Shown here piece by piece: positions 1 to 13,107 of a stretch of DNA of 64,000 nucleotides (positions within the stretch are counted from its first letter, which is position 1; every line of letters begins with the position of its first letter). The position numbers and the translations under genes are program-made. This DNA comes from Pterobdella sp. o SKG-2022 (taxonomy: Eukaryota > Annelida > Clitellata > Hirudinida > Piscicolidae). The stretch spans positions 668,553-732,552 of the forward strand of contig OZ038320.1 of NCBI GenBank assembly GCA_964035795.1, written 5' to 3'. The notes under the pieces are model-generated. The model ran no database searches, had not been told where the DNA came from, and saw only the letters and a list, made by a program, of their open reading frames with translations.

Positions 1-3000
1 TAAATTTTTATACCAGATATTAAATTTTTGTCTAAGAAGTTGTCACATAAAGAAGCTAAGTGTCTTAAGAAGTGTTCGCCTGAAAGATGCATGAATAAAA
101 CAAAATTCTAATGAGCGCACAAAGAGAGTCACATGTATAAGCCACTGTGAAACAATATAATTAAGCTGTAGAGCCGAAACTGCACAGATTAATAATACAC
201 TTTCAGTCCCAATCGATATAAGTCGTTAGGGAATTAGGTTAAAAAATTATCCCGAGCATAATTCCCGGCATCTGTAAAATTAATACGTCTTTATACGCGG
301 GAAACAGTAACACACACATCGGGATGGAGAGCATTATTATAGGAGGCAATTTATTCTTCAGCAGATCTGTCTGCCTACCTAGCTGGCAATCCATCAAGGT
401 GCCCTAAAATTATGCACCGTCGCTGATACTTAATATTCCTGAGACACCCTCCTTCCATCATCATCCGCACCCTTTCATCATTTAAATCATCTCTTTCATC
501 TCACTTCAACCCAAAATCTCTTCGTTATCGGCTAACCTTCTTCATCCATCTTTATTAAGCAAAATCTTCGTATTAATTGTGATTAGAAAATTCGACCAAA
601 TCTCCTGCATGAATTCACACTTCCACGTCTCCTCACAAATATTTTATTTCAGTAAGATGCAAAAGATTTCAAATGTGTGTATGAAAAGTCTGAGTTCAGT
701 ACAATTTATGGAAAGCTTCTCTTATCTGTAATCAAATTTCTGTTATTATTTCTGTTATTATTTCAGCCTCATATGTATTTATCTTGAAGAAAACAAAAGA
801 AGTAGACAAAGCAAACTTATCCACTATTTCAAAACATGAACTCTGAAAAATAATACTTTCATAATGATACCTCAAAGCATTTAGTAGCATCAAAACTATT
901 TGTTTCGAAGTTCTTTGAAAATTATCTCTAATTCTTCCAACACCTGACACTTTTTGATGAATTTCAGAAATTATTGTTATTTATTTTTCCACAAAAATTG
1001 ATTAAACAGCATTGGAATCTATTAAGGGAAAGATTTTTGTTCATATTAATTTAATCTCCACCATGAAAATGCCACGTCATCATTCAAACATTTTTAAATT
1101 TCGTTTATCGTTCAATTGTTGAAATTTTATTAGAAACAATGGAAAAGATTGACGCGGGTTTAAAAAAGCAAAATTTGTGTGGTTTTCCAATATCCAATAA
1201 AACTTTAAAAACTTTTTGGATTAAAAATTAAGGGTTTTGCTCATCTGAAAAAGATTTTGTGAACCCATGGGTCATTTTTTTACGACTCCAACTGAAATAT
1301 TTAAAGGGCTCTATTTCAAATCAGAATTTAAAACTTTTCCAATCATCTTTTATACATTTTTTGTTGCATGTTTCAGCCTAATGGTTTTTGGAAGAAAAGA
1401 ACGTTTATGAATACAATTAATTTACCATTAGGAATCATCGCCGCTTCAACAAATCAAAAAAGTTGTACAGAGTTTGAAGATACAACAGGCAATGAAAAGG
1501 CTTTGAAATCTTAGTACGATGTAAGATCTTTTGAATAAACATTTAGTGCTTTTGTATCCGATAGTTTCCGTTGTGAAAATCAATTTAAAGATGCTTTTAA
1601 GATTGATAAAACGAAATGCGTGGCTACCATAAGGTTCTCATGATTGATTTTGTGACGACAGATGTCTTATTGCAACTATTCATCCTAATGTGCTCATTTT
1701 CATGAAAATATTGTATTATTTCGTCAATAAAATAAAAAAAAGGAAGTCTAAATTGATAAACAGTGACTTGATGTAAAAAAATTAGTGAGAAACAGTTTTA
1801 ACTGAAATTTAAAACTTTCAAACGAAAAAATTTCAAAAACTTTTGAATTTTCAGAACAACGTTAACTTTTGTACTTTCACAATGAAAAGTAACACGCCAT
1901 TTTATCACGAAATTAAGGCCTCGCTTATATACTACAAAAAGTGCATCGAAGTTATGCAATTTTTGATACCCGTCTCACACTGTGAACAATGATCTAATGA
2001 TTATGAAGATGAAAAAATCAAATGTTCTGTAGAGAAGGATTTCTCAAATCTTTCCCTCATCACCGCCATATTCAAAAAGGTTCAAGTCTGTGTGATACTT
2101 CGGAGGCATCGAAAGAAATTTATAGTTGGGTTGACATGGAAACAATAAATAAAGATCTTTTACCGGTTATTTCTACGTCTGTGAGTCAAAAGTTATGTGA
2201 AAAACAAAAGCCACATAACACTTTTAAGCAGTAGTTATACGTGGTGTTTAGTGACACCATGCGTAAAGCTAATGTGCCAAGCAGTCTTTCGTAGGCTCAC
2301 TCATTCCGATGAATATTTTGAAGGCTTTGTATTGAGAGTTGTTGCAACAAACATTGAATCAATAAAGCACGCATGTGGGTCTGAGCAGATTTATTTTTTT
2401 ACTTTGTTTCAAATGTAAGTTTTAGTTATAACTTTGAAAAATTCAAAACTTTAGCATGAAATTATTTATTTTTCTTTCAAAAATTCAATTTTCCTGCAGG
2501 TTGATTGATATTTAAATGCACTTTTACTCTTCAATTATTTCTTTAATTGCAAATAATCAATCACCGGACAGATTTGGCATACCTCCAACTGCTCCACCCG
2601 CAAATTATTAAATCCACCGCGAATGAATTTTGATTTTTTTCTAAAAAATTTGGAAACGAATTGAATTAAAAAAAGCATATTCCCATGAGTTTTATATTAT
2701 CGCATCGGTTTTCCCTTCAAAGACAGGTCATTAAGAAATAATTCCCTAGATTTATATTCGAATGTGAGTCTAACTTACTTTTATCTGAGAACTAATTATT
2801 CTTTATTGTATTTTTTTAATTTTTAATGCAAAATTGTATTTATAAGCCTTTTGAAGAGCTTATCTTCGCAAACATTATCTACCTCACTAAAGCGAACAAG
2901 CCCTTGCAATATAAACATATTTAACTGCCAAACAAAAGAAAAATTTGAAAAAATTCTGTTTATAGCTGAGAGTACTCATTTTCGAAATAATATAATTTTT

Positions 3001-5871
3001 CAAATAATGTTGGAAAGTCTGAATAGAGAGGCAGGCAAATTAGATTATAACTAATAAAGATATTTATAGAACGGCATGAAAGATTTGATAGTTTAGTAAT
3101 TATGAGTAGAGCTGAAGCTTCTTCGAATATTTCAAATTTTTGTTTCAACAAAAGATCCAGTCATAAGTATCGGACTTATTATCAATTTATGTTCTATTTT
3201 AAAGAATAAAACTTATAACAATTTGAAATTTACGACGAAAATTCGGCTTTTTAAAATTCGGAAAAGTTGAAATGTATTCAAGCGATGAAGCAAATAAAAA
3301 TACCATCTTAAAACAAAAACACTAAGAATTCGATATTCCAAATAGTTTCTCGAACATTTGACTAAATTCAACAAAACGTGCCAAAATGATTTGAAAGGCC
3401 GCAGAGACACGGGCTGATCAATTAAAGAATCGCTCAATCGCCTTAATCTGTTTGCGCAGTTGATTAACTAATGTGTTTAGTGTGTCTTTATAATGTTTTT
3501 ATTAGTGTCAATATATCCTTTTTACATTCAAATTTGCGTTCCTACTTTCCATACCAGATTATTTGATTATCTACATTCTTCTTCGATAATAGTGTCCCTT
3601 AGATCCTCGCCGGTTTCAAAAACTCAGCAAATTGAAAGAAAGTTTAAAAAACAACGATTAAATAGCTATTTTTTAGGAATCAAATAACTTTGTAGATTCA
3701 AGAAGTAACCCAAGATTAAATATGCAAGGTCTATAAAGAAAGTTATTTCTAAAGAGAGTCGTGAAGATGCAAGAATAAAGGATCCATTCATTTCAATAGA
3801 TTTCCCAAAAAGCTGTGTATGAATATTTTATCAAAACCTTTTGAACAAAAAACCGTATCTTTTCTTGCTTTATCAATCTATATCGGACCTTTAAAATGAA
3901 AGGGGACTGCCTCCAACTCTATTTGAAATCTTTATGACCTGATACTCAATATCAAAGTAGATTGAAAAATATTATTTATATTCATGATTAAATTCTCACC
4001 AAATAATCAGTCTGAAACATTTTTCAGATGTGACTATGGTTTGGGCTTTCTTATTATGAGTTAAGATTCTTCCTTATTTTTTTGAGTATTAGTTTTATGT
4101 GGTATAATGATATGTTCCACAAGACAATAAGATTCATAACACGTTTGTGTGTTTTAATTGCATGGTTTCTATGGTGTCAATGTTTCTTTCATACAAGCAA
4201 CTATTAATATTAAACGTTTAAAACATCATTTTAAGGCCAGGCTATTTCTATCCAGCCGAAGTTTCGACTGCAAAAACACAGTTTTGAAAGAAAAAATTTT
4301 GAGAGGATTTTTCACAAATCTACCACTGAGTTATTTTGTGCTCATTGTTATTAACCAGGCAGAGATTTATAGTAATTCCTTTTTGGGAACAATTATTTAT
4401 TGTTGCCAAATCTATTATTGATGGGAGAAAACAGCGAATAATCAACTTCTTTTCCTATTTCATAGCACTCCATTTTGAGCGAAAATAAATAAAATATTGA
4501 ATAACCTCTTTAAATCAATGCAAATATTTGAGGTGCAAATATCTTTTGGAAGGAAGTTCAGCATGATTAGGGAAATAGTGCTTCATTACAATTTCAGCAC
4601 TTATTAATCTTTCATTACCAAAGCACATTACTGCGCAAATACAGACCCTTTGTTCTTTCAAGAAATCATTTTTATCAGGGAATACAATCTATATTAATCA
4701 AGCGAATATTTCCCTTGCCTTTCGCTATTTTTAATTAGAATCTTAACTTTTATAAACGACTTTCAGCTGACAGTTACAACCCTCAACTAAATTCAAGTGC
4801 AACAAAGTCTCTCTGAGATATGATTCATCGTACAAACTTTCTTCAAAAGTTTTTAATTTAATGAAACATTGTCTGAAGCATAAATTTTTGGTGAAAAATT
4901 TTTAAAAGTTCAAAAGATTTATAAAAGATTTTAAGCGCCACTAAACACGCCTAAATGTCAAGATTAAATTCAATTTCAAAGAAATTTCCAGAAAACTTTT
5001 TCACAGGTAACATTTTGATGTCTTTTATTTCCTGTATGTGGCGTATGTTACCTCACTATTGAAACATAAAAATGATTCATATCAAAGCTATCAATATGGC
5101 CAACTTTCTGATTCTACTGCATAAATTTGTCATTTATCCAACTTTTTAATAAATGCCCCGGAATTTTTCAAATAATTGAATTAAAATAATTCGAGAAATC
5201 ATTCAAAAATCGTAATAAACTTTTAGATTTTTCCAAACTTTTATTTGGCTTAAAAATTTTGCGAAAACTTTACTAGTTTGTTTTTGCTTGCTTTAGTATG
5301 TGAAGCACGATTAGCCTATTGAAGTGGACAAACGAGAGAAAAAAACGAAACTGGAGCAAATAATGGCAAAAGGTAAATGATGTGGGCAAAAAGCACGTCT
5401 TTCAAGGTTTTTTTGTTTGGTGAAATTAATTGAAGGCAAAAAGCACGTTGATGTGCAAATCGATGAAACATTTTTTTAAATTATTTTAAAATTTTGCTTC
5501 TATGAGCCAGTGTTCTGTTCGTGATGAATTGATTTTTGATTCTTATGTTTTAAAATAATTCTAAATAAAGTTTTTTGAAACATCACAAATCGTGGAGCCA
5601 TTAAAATAAACGACGCTAATTAGCTGAGTTGCAAAATTCTCGAGAACTACATAAAAAACATATCGAAACAAACTACAAAATAACATCATTAAAACATATA
5701 ATTGAAATAATGATTGGCAAAATATTTGAAACTGAAAATAGATGTCTGTATCTCTTGTTCAATAATTTTTGATTTCCGAAATGGGTTAGAAAATAAATTG
5801 AAAAAAAATCTATTTTCTTTAATAATTCGAATTCCAATTTCCACATTTGAGGTCTAAAATAAAAAAATTAA
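1..5871. other. Intergenic or intronic AT-rich sequence without a supported gene
   Basis: I see no convincing exon here. Short ORFs are open by chance in A/T-rich sequence and have Phe/Lys/Asn-rich translations. The only stretch that looks once-coding is at 2,022-2,418 (listed separately). A 14-nt direct repeat (ggcaaaaagcacgt) occurs near 5,386 and 5,445. Confidence 0.5.
2022..2418 (+). pseudogene. Possible degraded coding sequence, unidentified
   Basis: Two overlapping plus-strand frames (2,022-2,234 and 2,197-2,418) read more like protein than their surroundings, with mixed residues and segments such as SWVDMETINKDLLPV and RLTHSDEYFEGFVLRVVA. They sit in different frames and neither has splice-site support. 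Together they could be the C-terminal remnant of a decayed gene or transposon protein with a frameshift. No family is recognised, and chance is a real alternative. Confidence 0.2.
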
Positions 5872-5969
5872 TTAAACAAAAAAGTACCATTTGATGCAGA
5901 GAATCCCAGCAGTTAGTATGAAGCACACCATGACCGAAGCGATGATTGCCACTACCACTATTGATGTGG
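5872..5969 (-). CDS. Receptor exon: transmembrane helix and (probable) C-terminus
   Basis: Acceptor ttacag precedes the exon, which enters in phase 1 and joins the sushi-like exon in frame. It encodes about 21 uninterrupted hydrophobic residues (IVVVAIIASVMVCFILTAGI) followed by Leu-Cys-Ile-Lys-Trp-Tyr-Phe-Phe-Val and a TAA stop. That gives a type I membrane anchor with almost no cytoplasmic tail. A GT at the Trp codon (ATG|gtactt) could instead splice to a tail exon further left, so the short tail is the simplest reading but not certain. Confidence 0.65.
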
Positions 5970-8900
5970 CTGTAAGCATTTTTGACATTAGTTTTATCGT
6001 TGAGAGCACAAATAAGAGATTTCGCAACTAATTCAATTTCTTACAGGGCTCATATATTGGTAAGTTGGTCGGTTTTTGTTAACAAGATTGGTTGTAAACT
6101 TAAAAAAGAATTGAATCTAATTTTCTGTAATTTTCTTTACTTTGAACAAAAATTCCTTTTTGACTCACCATAAGGAAACATCATTTCAAGTTTTGAGGAA
6201 AAAGAGAGCATGCCTGTAATGTTAAAAAGGAATTTAAATCAAATTTGTAGCGGTCATGTTTTGAGTTAAAGCACGTGATTTTTAATTAAATATTCGAAAC
6301 TCAATCCGAAAGAAAATATGAACCGAACATTTTCCGCTTCCAACCCTCTATTGCAAAAATATGTCCACCAAGTTTTCCAATTACTCGAATTTATTTTCAA
6401 ATTTTTTACTCGAAAAAGTTAAAAAGTTCGAAAAACTCCAAAAATCTCACTTTGTGTGCAGTTCTGGTAGCCACCCACCCACACATCATTGACACACGAC
6501 ATCTCCCACTTCGGACCCGCATCAGAGCCGCAGTCGACCACCGCATGACTCCCTATCCTCCGCACCCTCATACCTGTCTCCACTGCTGGACTTGCGCATC
6601 CTAGCACTGTTGTAACGCCATCAATGACTCATCGATTGTTTGTAGTTTTATCGTTTCATTATGAAGCTAAACTTTAAGACAAAGTTAAATATTTTTTTTA
6701 TCTCCAATGTCCTGAAACCTTATATATACATATACAATGTAAAATCTCGAAAAAGTTATATTTTTTTTGAAGTATTACAATTATTATTTTATCAAAACCC
6801 ATTAAGCCACTAGATAGCTGAATAAAATCAAGTGGTGCTGGTCCAAATACCAGCATGCCTAAAAGGTCTTCTTCTCTGCGGATTTTGTTTCAAACGTGAA
6901 TTGACGCGCAAGATCTTTAATTAGACGAAGATTTTAATGGAAACATTAGCCACTGTATAGACTTAAATGCTGAAATTGAAAAAGTTTGGGTGAAAAGAAC
7001 TTTAGCTAAAAATATACATAGAAACATTTTAATTTGTTTTGGTTGTAGAGTTGATAAAGTGGTGAAAAACAGAAAAAACGTGGTGTTAGTTTTGAACAAA
7101 AAAAATCGGGCTTGCATGTTTTAATTTGGCAAACAATTTAACACTTTTCTATTTAAAGCACAATCTTTTTTTAACAAAACAAACAGTCTAGTTATTTTCA
7201 ATTCCGCCGAAACTTCTACATTTTCTGAATATAAATATATTAGAAAAACCTTTGGACCTTTCGGAAATTGATCAAAACATGTTGAAAAATGAAATAAATA
7301 ATTTTCAATTTTTGATTTTTATAATTTTAATAAACAGCTTTTACTGCCTATAAATCTTGGAAACCTAAAAAAAACCTCCGACTCGTTTTTTTGTGAATTA
7401 TTTTCTAAATACAATTTTCTATAAGGTTTTTATCAAAAAACTTAAATATATCGTTTACAGTTTTTATGAAATTTTGATTTAATTTTATTTTTAAAGAGTT
7501 TTATTACACTGTGAAAACTTAAATTGAAATCTTTTCAAAAATTTGTTATTCCGCAAAAGTTTTAAAAGTCGTTCCAAAAGCACTCACGCAACTAGGAATA
7601 AATAAAAGCATGGAATTATTGAAAGTTTATGTTACAGTTTTCATAATTCTGCATCAAATAATGCATTTATTGAAGCTCATCACATGTTTATTTTCCTAGC
7701 TAATAACATTTATTTGAGCTGAAACATTTATGTGATAAATTCTAATAAAAGTCAAATAAGAATTAGCGGACCACCTTGTATTTTGAAGAAGAACTGAAAA
7801 CCAAGGGCATTTGGTTGTGGGCTGTTGTTGTCACTGTGAGATTTGAACACAGTGGAAGGCAACAACATTCTCAACAGAAACTGGTTGGAGGTTGAAGTGT
7901 AGACTGTGTGGATCTTTCCCTGGCCTGCACAGATGCGCAAAGCCTCATTCCTTGAGGCGTTTTCACTGATCGTAGCGAGGATGCGACATGTTTTGGAAGG
8001 CATTTTCAGCGTTGAGTTTTTGTTACCGTAGTAGTGCTCTAAAGACTCGCGAGAATAATCATAAAGTGTGAGATTGATTTTTTGACCTTCTCCCGCCTTC
8101 AGAAGCCAGGGAGACGACCTGGAACCACATCCGGTCTCTTCAGTGACCACGCTTGAAAGATAATGATGGGTGTCTTTTGTTGGAAGAAAAGTTGGTTCTG
8201 AAAAGTTTTATAAACTGATTATGCTAAACTTTCTTTATGTTGTGTTCACGAAGGCGCGTCGAAGTTTAGTTTTATTTGTTACGCACGCAGTTTTCAAACT
8301 ATCTTGATGAATAAATTCAATTTTATATCAAATTAATTTTCAAAATCATCATCAATTTAGCATAACAAAAGTTTAATTTGCAAAATAATTTTCAGGCCAT
8401 TTGATCAATTTGAATAGGCTTAAAAGCGCTCTTGCATTTGCATAGCAAATATTTCTAATTAATTGATAGAAAAATTCAAAAGAAAATAATTGATGCAAAA
8501 ATTTAAACAAAAAAAATAATAAAAATATTTAAATGAAAAAAAATTAATATTCACGGTTTAAAAGAAACAACCGTGAATAGATTTTTTAAACAAAATCGGC
8601 TTGAAAACTAAAATAAATACTTTTGTCTTTAGATTGTTGCCTCTGCGACGTGTGGTGTGGTGCGAAAAAGGGATTGGACGAGAACTTTATTTGCGTGAAT
8701 TCTCCCTCAGAACATTTTTCGCTTGGAGTGTAAACTATGGAGATAATGTTGCCAACTTGTAGATAATTTGAGACAAAAACATATTTTTATCGCATTAACG
8801 GCTCCTGGTTGAACTTAAACTGTTATAAGTTTTCACGCATTTATTCACGATAAATAAAACAAAATTGAAGGAGAGCAATTGATACTATAATAATTGAATT

Positions 8901-10088
8901 TACAAAACCTGAATGAAGTGATAATATGTGACAAGAAGTAAAAAGAAAAAATGAAACAAAAAAAGCAAAATGATAAAAAAAAAGAAAAAATAAGACAACA
9001 AAAGAACATAAAAAAAGAAAGCAATCAAAAAAACAACACAAGCTAGCAATGAACGCCTAGTATAAGGCCTTAGCGTTATTTGACCGTATTCAAAAAGCCA
9101 TAAAACAACTTACACACCTTGAAAATAAAAACTAAATTTACAACTATCGGAAAATAAAACTTCTCAGATTTATTAATTTGTTTCATGGATTCTGCTTGCT
9201 CTGATCTACAACCAGCCAAGTTAAACTCTGCCCACCAAGCCATCCATCCTGAAACTCTCATCACAAAACCATTCCTCAATACATACTTGAGTGTTGAAAG
9301 TTGACTATGTTGTGTAGGGTATCAGTTTTAAGCAAATATCGTTTCAAAACGCTTGCTTATGTGCCTCGGTATTCGACGTTATATAAATGAATATGCTCAT
9401 CTTCATCACCATCATCATACTTCTATTTTCATTATTAATATCATTATTAAAAATCTCAAAAATCCAACCCTGCAAACAGCGGTACCCGATCCATAGATGG
9501 TTCTTCAGTTCATTGCTACAAAACTCCTTCTTCTTGAAGGTGAGGTCATCAACACTAAACATACACGACCTCCTTCCTGAGCACATCAGTTCTGCTTCTT
9601 GCATCACCTCTTTGACGCAGCCCAGATAGCCAAAGTTCTCCTTGATGCAGCGGCCTGCGTTCGATAATCAATGGGGTTCTAATGCACTGTCCATCACGTG
9701 CTCAGCTTTGAAGCGTTTTGAATGAGTTTTGTATCAGTATTCTATTTAGCGAGTTTCATTTCTTTTTTTATTTTTTTGTTGAATAATTTTTTTGCAAGTT
9801 TTTTATTGAAAACTTCAAGTTTGATTATAATTTAATTTCTACGAAGGTTAAAATTAAAAGGTTGTTTGCGACAGAAATACATATTAATTAATGCAAAAAT
9901 ATATTCCATATGCAAACATATTCATAATTCAATATCTCTCATATTACTCAAAATATATAAATAAACAAAAATACATGACAAACCTAGTTTTTGGCGGCCA
10001 TATTGAGCATACTCAACGATGATGATGTGGTCAGGGGCACATGATGCCTCGAAAAGTTCAGTGTTGCACTTTTCAACCTCTATCAGGT
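5872..10088 (-). CDS. SUEL lectin-CUB-sushi-like single-pass receptor, core of gene (6 exons identified)
   Basis: This minus-strand gene core was assembled from exons at 9,984-10,088, 9,469-9,654, about 9,114-9,248, 7,775-8,151, 6,451-6,606 and 5,872-5,969. Domains in order are a SUEL-type galactose/rhamnose lectin domain, a short Trp-rich linker, a CUB domain, a sushi-like Cys module and a transmembrane helix. Almost every intron is phase 1, as expected for genes built from shuffled extracellular modules. Proteins combining SUEL and CUB domains are known in arthropods and other invertebrates, mostly as uncharacterised surface receptors; the ligand is presumably a glycan or glycoprotein (inference). 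One junction is unresolved: 9,114 (phase 1 or 0 out) to 8,151 (phase 2 in) needs another small exon or other sites. The signal peptide is not in this core and should lie upstream, above 10,088. Confidence 0.72.
6451..6606 (-). CDS. Receptor exon: sushi-like Cys module
   Basis: Acceptor acaacag and donor AAA|gtgaga flank a 156-nt phase 1-1 exon. The translation contains GCASPAVETG, VVDCGSDAGPKWEMSC and VWVGGYQNC. The Cys/Trp spacing, with Cys, Lys-Trp, Cys, then Trp-x-Gly and a final Cys, matches the second half of sushi/CCP-type modules. An Asn-Cys-Thr glycosylation site ends the module. It follows the CUB exon in phase and precedes the membrane helix, so it forms the membrane-proximal ectodomain. 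It is shorter than a full four-Cys sushi domain, hence sushi-like. Confidence 0.65.
7775..8151 (-). CDS. Receptor exon: CUB domain
   Basis: This is a 377-nt exon (phase 2 in, phase 1 out; donor CAAG|gtggtc). It encodes a CUB-like beta-sandwich: CGSRSSPWLLKAGEGQKINL near the start, then the INLTLYDYS strand, a Cys pair in SKTCRI and LRICAG, the VYTSTSNQFLLRM strand, and a closing aromatic strand LGFQFFFKIQ. The SSPWLLKAGEGQ segment corresponds to the usual CUB start with W.i.a..G..I.L. The run between Tyr-Ser and the second Cys is longer than usual and rich in Asn/Lys. Potential N-glycosylation sites are present (NLT, NAS). In this protein class the domain binds protein or glycan partners. Confidence 0.75.
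9114..9248 (-). CDS. Receptor exon: linker after lectin domain
   Basis: Acceptor gtttcag lets GA complete the codon left by the lectin exon (phase 1). The exon starts Gly-Trp-Met-Ala-Trp-Trp-Ala-Glu-Phe-Asn-Leu and has one Cys. The 3' end is uncertain: CAAG|gtgtgt (end 9,118, phase 0) and GGTGT|gtaagt (end 9,114, phase 1) are both plausible, and the last 15-20 codons are AT-rich and may be intron. No domain is recognised. Junction continuity with the SUEL exon is the main support. Confidence 0.5.
9469..9654 (-). CDS. Receptor exon: SUEL lectin domain, C-terminal two thirds
   Basis: This is a 186-nt phase 1-1 exon between acceptor gaacgcag and donor GCAGG|gttgga. It carries the diagnostic SUEL (sea-urchin-egg-lectin type) Cys pattern: GRCIKENFGYLGCVKEV, then MCSGRRSCMFSVDD, then EFCSNELKNHLWIGYRC. 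The C-x-G-x-x-x-C core and the terminal L-x-I-x-Y-x-C strand are conserved. In the family this fold binds D-galactose or L-rhamnose, or protein partners as in latrophilins. Read with the preceding exon the domain is complete. Confidence 0.85.
9984..10088 (-). CDS. Receptor exon: SUEL lectin domain, N-terminal third
   Basis: This is a 105-nt phase 1-1 exon with acceptor cctccaacag and donor CTAG|gtttgt. It encodes VEKCNTELFEASCAPDHIII followed by VEYAQYGR, matching the family's opening C.g..l.l.C..g..I.i..A.YGR signature. Splicing to 9,654 keeps the frame and places YGR upstream of the next Cys at the family's usual spacing. Exons with the signal peptide must lie further upstream on the minus strand. 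Confidence 0.82.
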
Positions 10089-13056
10089 CTGTTGGAGGTG
10101 GGAGTGTGTTGTTTATATTTAATAGCGCGTGTTTTCACAGAAAATTCAATCTGTAGCTGAAGAGCTTAAAAATGGAAAAATGATTTTGAAAAGTAAAATA
10201 TCTTATGAACATGTATGTAAACGAAAATTATATATTTTAGAAATATTTATGTTCGAATCCACTCTTTACAAAGTTAAACTTCTTTGAAATTAATATGGCA
10301 ATAAAAATAACTTAATTAAAAATATTTATGAGAAGGGAGTGAGTAAAAACGATTTAACGGACAAATGCTTTGGCGGGAAATATGCATGGAAGGTAGATGA
10401 ATTGACAATGGAAGGTATTACTCAAACAAAATAAATGAGTTGTGAGATGAATGATTTGGTCTGAAAAAACACTCAGTTTAAAAAAAATGAAGTTTTTTCC
10501 AAATTTTTGACGTTGATTCTTAAACAATGTGAGCTTTTAAAATGAATGTTAAATTTTTTGATAGATAAGCTTTGTAAGACCGTCAAAAAAGCTTGGACAG
10601 ATGAGCGTAGTGTTGGATGGGAAGGTAAAGAATGAAGCTTATTCATCATTTGTGTTGGTGCTCACAAGACAAATTACAACACTTAACGTTGCCTCAAAAA
10701 TATTAATTTTTCAAGTAATTTTTTCATGCAGTAAGGAATTTTTTGGGTGGAATATTATGAGAAAATGTCAAGATTCATCGTGGAAAAGTGAATTTGTGAA
10801 AAATTGTTAGGTGCTTGCTATGGATCCGCTTGACTTCTTCATGAATATTTTCATTCCAGCAACTCTGTGTGCATTTATGCCGTCTTCATGAACCAGGATG
10901 GAGTTTCGATGATTTAAAAAAAAATTCCAAACTCAAACTGATTAAAATATATAAAAAATTGGAATAAAAGGATTTTAAATATAACTTTCAAACAAATTGT
11001 TTGATAATAGAAAATTTGTGATGATATATTTTTTCAATTCTTATGTGTGGCAACTGCGAGGTATTTCTTAATCAAGATACGTTTCAAAAACATCCTATTG
11101 AAACATTTTTATTAAAAGACATGAAGTGTTTTGATAGAGAAGGTCTTAAAAATGATTGAATTTGAAAAATTCATGAAAATGGAAACCATGGCTGAAAATT
11201 GTTGGATTTTTGAATAGTTTTGCGAAAAATTTTTATCAAGAATTTTTCCTTGCAGAAACTCAGCGAGTTTTAATCACACTTGAATTCACATTCATTGTTT
11301 CTTTGTTTTAAGGGTTTTTGCAGATTTTTCATTTTAGATGAATTTCCGTTTTGAACTGATGAGTATTGGTGTTTTAAAGTGGTAACAACGAAAATTTCAA
11401 GAATCCTTCCAAGTTGTACACAGCCGACCTTTCGCGAGTTGAACCTTTCAAAAAGTGTCGTTTCAACTTTTTTGTAATTTGAAAAATTTTCAATCATTTA
11501 AATTCCAAAATTTCCAATAATGCTTTAAAAAGCTTGAAAAAAAATTTTATAAAAAAAAGGTTGGTGGAAGGAGATATTTAGAAGTATTCTTGTGGTTAAT
11601 GAACACATGTACTTGCTTGATATATTAATTCTCGGAAGCACATATGGCCATTCTAATTGAAACCCAGGCGTTGAAAAAATTTCCGAAACTTTTTTTAAAG
11701 AATAAGATTGTGAAAGTTTCATTTAAATTTTAAAAATACACTGTTATTTGGAGCTCTAATGAAAAGTGTTGAATTCCTTTTTGAAGAACTTTTGACAAAA
11801 TCCTTGAAAGACATCTAACAACAGCTTCGTTCAAAACCAAACCTTTTACACGAAATATTTTCAGCTTTTATTGTCTTTTCTTGGAATTAATCTAATATAA
11901 TCTTTTTATTTCTATGTCTTTTAAACCTTTTTTTTTAGCTTTACAAAAACGCCTTTTGGCGCCTTAAATTGGCTTAATTCTCGCCCACAAGACGACTTTT
12001 AAAGGTCCATTTAACGTTTTGATTAAGCCTCTCGAAAGTTTTTGGAAGTTTAAAAATTTTATCACTTTGAAAATTGTGTTACTTGGTTTATATGAGATTA
12101 AAAAACATAAAAAGAAGGAACGAGAGTTTAATATTTTTAAGAAATAAATATTTAAAATAGAAAAGACCTAGTGAATTTAGAGACGAGCTTCCAAAGGAAT
12201 ATTAAGTTGAAGCGGTGCCGAATAGAGCCTTCAAACCAAATACACAACGTCTTTGAGAATTCACTTGTGATTCTCATTTCATTCAAAACTCCCCGCACAA
12301 AACCATTCGGACATCCCAAAAATTATTCAAAAACAAAAGGTTTGCATTTTCGTGCCCAGTTGAAATTGATTTTGTTTATATTGGAATTAACTTTTAACTT
12401 CAATGCAAACAAGGCACACAAATATTTTGGTCAGAGCATTTTTTGTACATTTTTTACACTATTTTCAAACTTCTCTCTGCTTTTGATCTTACAAAATTTG
12501 CTAGTTACATTAGAAATTTAAAATTTTTTTGCTTCCTCGACATTTACGTTCAATGTGTTTTTCGTTTAACATGCGCAAATTTGATATTTTCTTAATGCAC
12601 TGCTTGAGAATTCATCCACGCGTAATGGCTTCAAAAGGAAAATTAAAATCATTTTTAAATGCTTCTACTTTTCAGCTAAATTTTCAGAGTTTTATATAGA
12701 ATCTAAAAATAAAAATTCTTTTAAACTTTATAGAAAAACATTTTCAAACAAAATTGAATTTTTTGCAAATAATTTTGAAATAACTCAGGCTTTTATAGGA
12801 TTTGAAGCTGTAGTCTAGCATCGGTAGTGACGCCCAGCCACGGAAAGGTGGAAATAATTATGAAAACTGAACAAAAAGTTCTCTGAGAAGTCTTAAAAAC
12901 AAATATTTTTCAATTTTGAAAACCAATATAGCAACTTAATAGTATCGAAAAAAAACTTTATATAAGCGTTGAATGCTTAGAAAAACTTTTGAATTGAACA
13001 AAAATCACTCGTTTCGGCATCTCCGTTTTCATTCTATTTCAGATCTCATAACTCAC
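10089..13056. other. Putative intron or noncoding AT-rich stretch
   Basis: Nothing convincing is seen. Open frames at 10,601-10,810, 11,270-11,722 and 12,171-12,521 are Phe/Lys/Asn/Ile-rich and lack splice sites or domain signatures. If the minus-strand exon at 13,057-13,107 is real, this is the intron before the SUEL domain. Confidence 0.4.
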
Positions 13057-13107
13057 CTGTGACACTTAACCTTTGACCTCGGCAATGTTTTGCCTCAAAA
13101 CACTCCC
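13057..13107 (-). CDS. Candidate small exon upstream of the SUEL domain
   Basis: This is a 51-nt open segment between acceptor actgccag and a near-consensus donor CACAG|gtgagt. It encodes ECFEAKHCRGQRLSVT with two Cys. Phase 1 out matches the phase 1 entry of the SUEL exon at 10,088. It reads like extracellular sequence, but the exon is short and the acceptor has a weak pyrimidine tract. Confidence 0.4.

Noticed and set aside
6790..6860. tRNA-like T-arm hairpin (gctggtccaaataccagc)
   Set aside because: There is a perfect stem but no convincing A box or acceptor stem; it may be a relic, but the support is too weak to list.
8640..8760. Possible minus-strand exon (CSEGEFTQIKFSSNPFF) between the receptor linker and CUB exons
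   Set aside because: It could fill the unresolved junction, but no donor gives a good match and the sequence does not resemble CUB or sushi.
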